Source: Chamaecyparis obtusa (lineage: Eukaryota; Streptophyta; Pinopsida; Cupressales; Cupressaceae). From it: a stretch of DNA of 64,000 bases. Below the pieces are notes generated by a model. That model made no database searches and had not been told where the DNA came from. It saw only the letters and a list, made by a program, of their open reading frames with translations. This document shows positions 63,276 through 64,000 of the stretch, piece by piece. The stretch's first letter is position 1. Each line of letters opens with the position of its first letter. Made by a program: the position numbers and the translations under genes. The stretch spans positions 524,001 through 588,000 of the forward strand of contig BSBK01006754.1 of NCBI GenBank assembly GCA_027943335.1, in the 5' to 3' direction.

Positions 63276-63819
63276 GTGGAATAAGACATGAATGGAGATG
63301 TAAAAATATGGAGAGGGAGGGAAGAATGTAAAACAAAGAGAGGGAAGAGAGAGATGATAACCCATAGAATGGAGAAATAAAATAACTAGAGTGGGAAAGA
63401 GAGATAAATGTGGGGGTGTAAAATAATAAAATGGGATCAAGGGGATATATCCCACTTATAAAGGCACATTCAAAAGGAAAATGACCCACTAGGTTCAATG
63501 TGACCTAAGAACTAAATGAGTGCAATAATCCTTTGCTTTAATTAAGGGTTATTTAGGAAAGTGTGATTGGATAATGCATAATAGAGGGCTAGAAAGGTGA
63601 AAAAGAAAATTTTCAAGATGCACAAACTAACAGAAAGTTGAAAATTTAAAATAGACACAAAAAAATAAGATCAGAAGGGGAAAATGACCTAAAAAATCAA
63701 TTTGAGGAGGATCTGGATTGACCACATCACATACGCCAATCTATTATCTACACTTTTGACTACTTTCATTTACAAAATATTTGAAAGTTCTTGACAATCC
63801 TAGATTTGATCTAGTGTGA
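63273..63819. other. Purine-rich flank of element B, no gene
   Basis: GAGAGGGAGGGAAG-type purine-rich sequence to about 63410, then AT-rich DNA. No frame, RNA gene or site could be supported. Confidence 0.5.
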
Positions 63820-64000
63820 GTGTCACATGTTCCTATATATAAAAAAGGTATTTTTATGTAGAGAGGGGTTTGCATCAATCAAACCCTGGTTTAGAATCAA
63901 CCTTGAAATGAAATGAAATAAATGAAATTTTTCTAACATAGAACAAAGCCTAGATCTAAATCACAAAATGTATTATACCTTGGAAATGCAAATGCTTCTT
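63820..64000 (-). mobile_element. Diverged D-family LTR fragment at window edge
   Basis: TCAAACCCTGGTTTAGAATC at about 63878 and the following CAACCTTGAAATG match the D LTRs (near 50385 and 60838) with changes; ACCTTGGAAATGCAAAT at the end parallels 50460-50480. The element continues off the right edge. Orientation is taken from the D copies. Confidence 0.55.

Noticed and set aside
63139..63498. Ser/Leu-repeat frames on the minus strand
   Set aside because: Translation of the (GA)31 tract and its purine-rich flank.

Overview
This window is intergenic plant nuclear DNA made almost entirely of transposable elements, most of them old and broken. I found no host protein gene, rRNA or tRNA. The element types are plant ones: Copia elements primed by initiator-Met tRNA, Tat/Ogre-like Gypsy elements with two RNase H domains, a chromodomain Gypsy, and a plant L1-type LINE with a C-terminal zinc-binding domain. 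Very long LTRs and deep decay suggest a large-genome seed plant, possibly a gymnosperm. That is inference; the species cannot be read from the sequence.

Layout. 1-1818: 3' end of a Copia element (RNase H tail, polypurine tract, LTR). 1819-3454: probable Gypsy LTR on the minus strand with degenerate telomere-like repeats. ~3.69-6.96 kb: a very long decayed reading frame I do not recognise, followed by a polypurine tract and an LTR (7036-8373). 8374-9600: minus-strand relic of Tat-type pol. 9803-14777: 5'-truncated LINE on the minus strand. 14998-18023: partial copy 1 of a 3.4-kb LTR ('LTR-A'), entered at 18024 by a Copia element (LTR, primer site, gag-pol) that stops abruptly at ~24204 and is fused to LTR-A copy 2 (to 27671). 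27672-31750 is a non-coding internal region and 31751-35192 is LTR-A copy 3, so copies 2 and 3 bound a non-autonomous minus-strand element (element A).

From 35193 to 63210 the host sequence is one element, 'B' (minus strand, ~1.85-kb LTRs, 1.0-kb interior with a single unrecognised coiled-coil reading frame). Its LTR copy 1 (35193-36306 plus 47617-48275) abuts element A and is split by element F (36307-47611, direct repeat ACTAC). Its LTR copy 2 (49287-49778 plus 61850-63210) is split by element D (49779-61844, repeat CCTCT/CCTCC). D is itself split by the chromovirus E (53189-57477, repeat TTAAC). The window ends in purine-rich DNA and a diverged D-family LTR fragment.

How the parts work together: nearly every LTR element here lacks reverse transcriptase. 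A has no coding capacity, B has one small unknown frame, D has gag-protease only, E has lost RT to integrase, F keeps an accessory frame plus an integrase tail, and the 3.7-7 kb element shows only its giant frame. Any past mobility must have relied on enzymes supplied in trans. The most unusual items are the B element frame, the giant frame at 3.7-7 kb, and promoter-like motif clusters (heat-shock-element-like in E, W-box-like in D). Coordinates of LTR ends were placed by eye from TG...CA ends, repeat alignment, primer sites and target duplications.
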